A stretch of DNA of 64,000 bases from Pseudomonas sp. KBW05 (lineage in GTDB: Bacteria; Pseudomonadota; Gammaproteobacteria; Pseudomonadales; Pseudomonadaceae), in NCBI RefSeq assembly GCF_003852405.1, contig NZ_QAJM01000014.1, positions 329,181 through 393,180 of the forward strand. Direction: 5' to 3'. Positions within the stretch are counted from its first letter, which is position 1; each line of letters begins with the position of its first letter. The position numbers and the translations under genes were made by a program. Positions 63,954-64,000 of this stretch are shown one piece after another. The notes below the pieces were generated by a model that did not search any database, was not told the DNA's origin, and saw nothing but the letters and a program-made list of their open reading frames with translations.

Positions 63954-64000
63954 TAATAAACTCCGTAAAGGTTTCTATACCTAAGGAATCTCCGAACAAG

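Noticed and set aside
61105-64000. Search for the missing 5' part of tmk
   Set aside because: No sequence encoding a Tmk P-loop start was seen on either strand up to base 64,000, so the far junction must lie outside.

Overview
The window is a chromosomal segment of a Pseudomonas, most likely of the P. fluorescens group. The evidence is the high-GC, Pseudomonas-type coding sequence, the many REP/REPIN inverted repeats with cores GGGAGCTGGCTTGCCTGCGA and GGGAGCGGGCTTGCTCGCGA, and the presence of etfBA divergent from ETF-QO and of rgsA-tatD-holB-tmk, which I recall as syntenic with P. aeruginosa PAO1 PA2951-PA2962. Gene calls rest on reading the translated sequence; no database search was run.

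Region by region. 1-6.8 kb holds an NCS1 permease (partial) with a single-cysteine Asp/Glu-racemase-like enzyme, a LysR/SDR divergent pair, a HAD phosphatase, small membrane proteins, an M24 peptidase-like protein and a GGCT-like protein. 6.9-10.6 kb is visibly more AT-rich: a cytochrome c, an orphan fimbrial subunit broken by a one-base frameshift, and a large O-acyltransferase, ending at tRNA-Ser(GGA). 11-19.7 kb is housekeeping: crotonase, PlsC-like acyltransferase, CorA-like transporter, glutamine amidotransferase, a FadJ/thiolase beta-oxidation pair, a 31-aa membrane peptide and a cytochrome c. 19.7-22.9 kb is the transglutaminase / alpha-E / ATP-grasp operon, followed by a candidate structured RNA. 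23-29.5 kb has RraB, START and YkgJ-family proteins, a MocR regulator, and an OmpA/DUF4398 lipoprotein pair with a solute-binding protein. 29.6-33.5 kb is the electron-transfer flavoprotein system with a probable PsrA operator and a strong promoter for ETF-QO. 33.6-50.3 kb carries AraC with an alcohol dehydrogenase, IclR, an arabinose-type ABC transporter (araFGH) with a sugar-dehydrogenase-like SDR, an MFS transporter, a GntR / ADP-ribosylglycohydrolase / NCS1 permease / PfkB kinase operon, and moaA. 50.4-53.6 kb has a TetR regulator, the sRNA rgsA, tatD, holB and the 3' part of tmk.

The most notable feature is the AT-rich island that starts at about 53,653 and runs past the window end. It interrupts the thymidylate kinase gene tmk, leaving only a C-terminal fragment without the P-loop. 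The first island gene, pointing inward from that junction, encodes a phage-type deoxynucleoside monophosphate kinase, the one class of enzyme that could replace Tmk. The island end also has a good outward-facing promoter that could keep the essential holB transcribed. Behind the kinase lies an overlapping cassette of three tyrosine-recombinase-like proteins and one HTH/coiled-coil protein, then cargo: a P-loop ATPase with a C-terminal winged-helix-like region and two unrecognised small genes. My reading is an element that targets an essential gene and carries a substitute function. The alternative, a chimeric full-length tmk restored at the far junction outside the window, cannot be excluded here.
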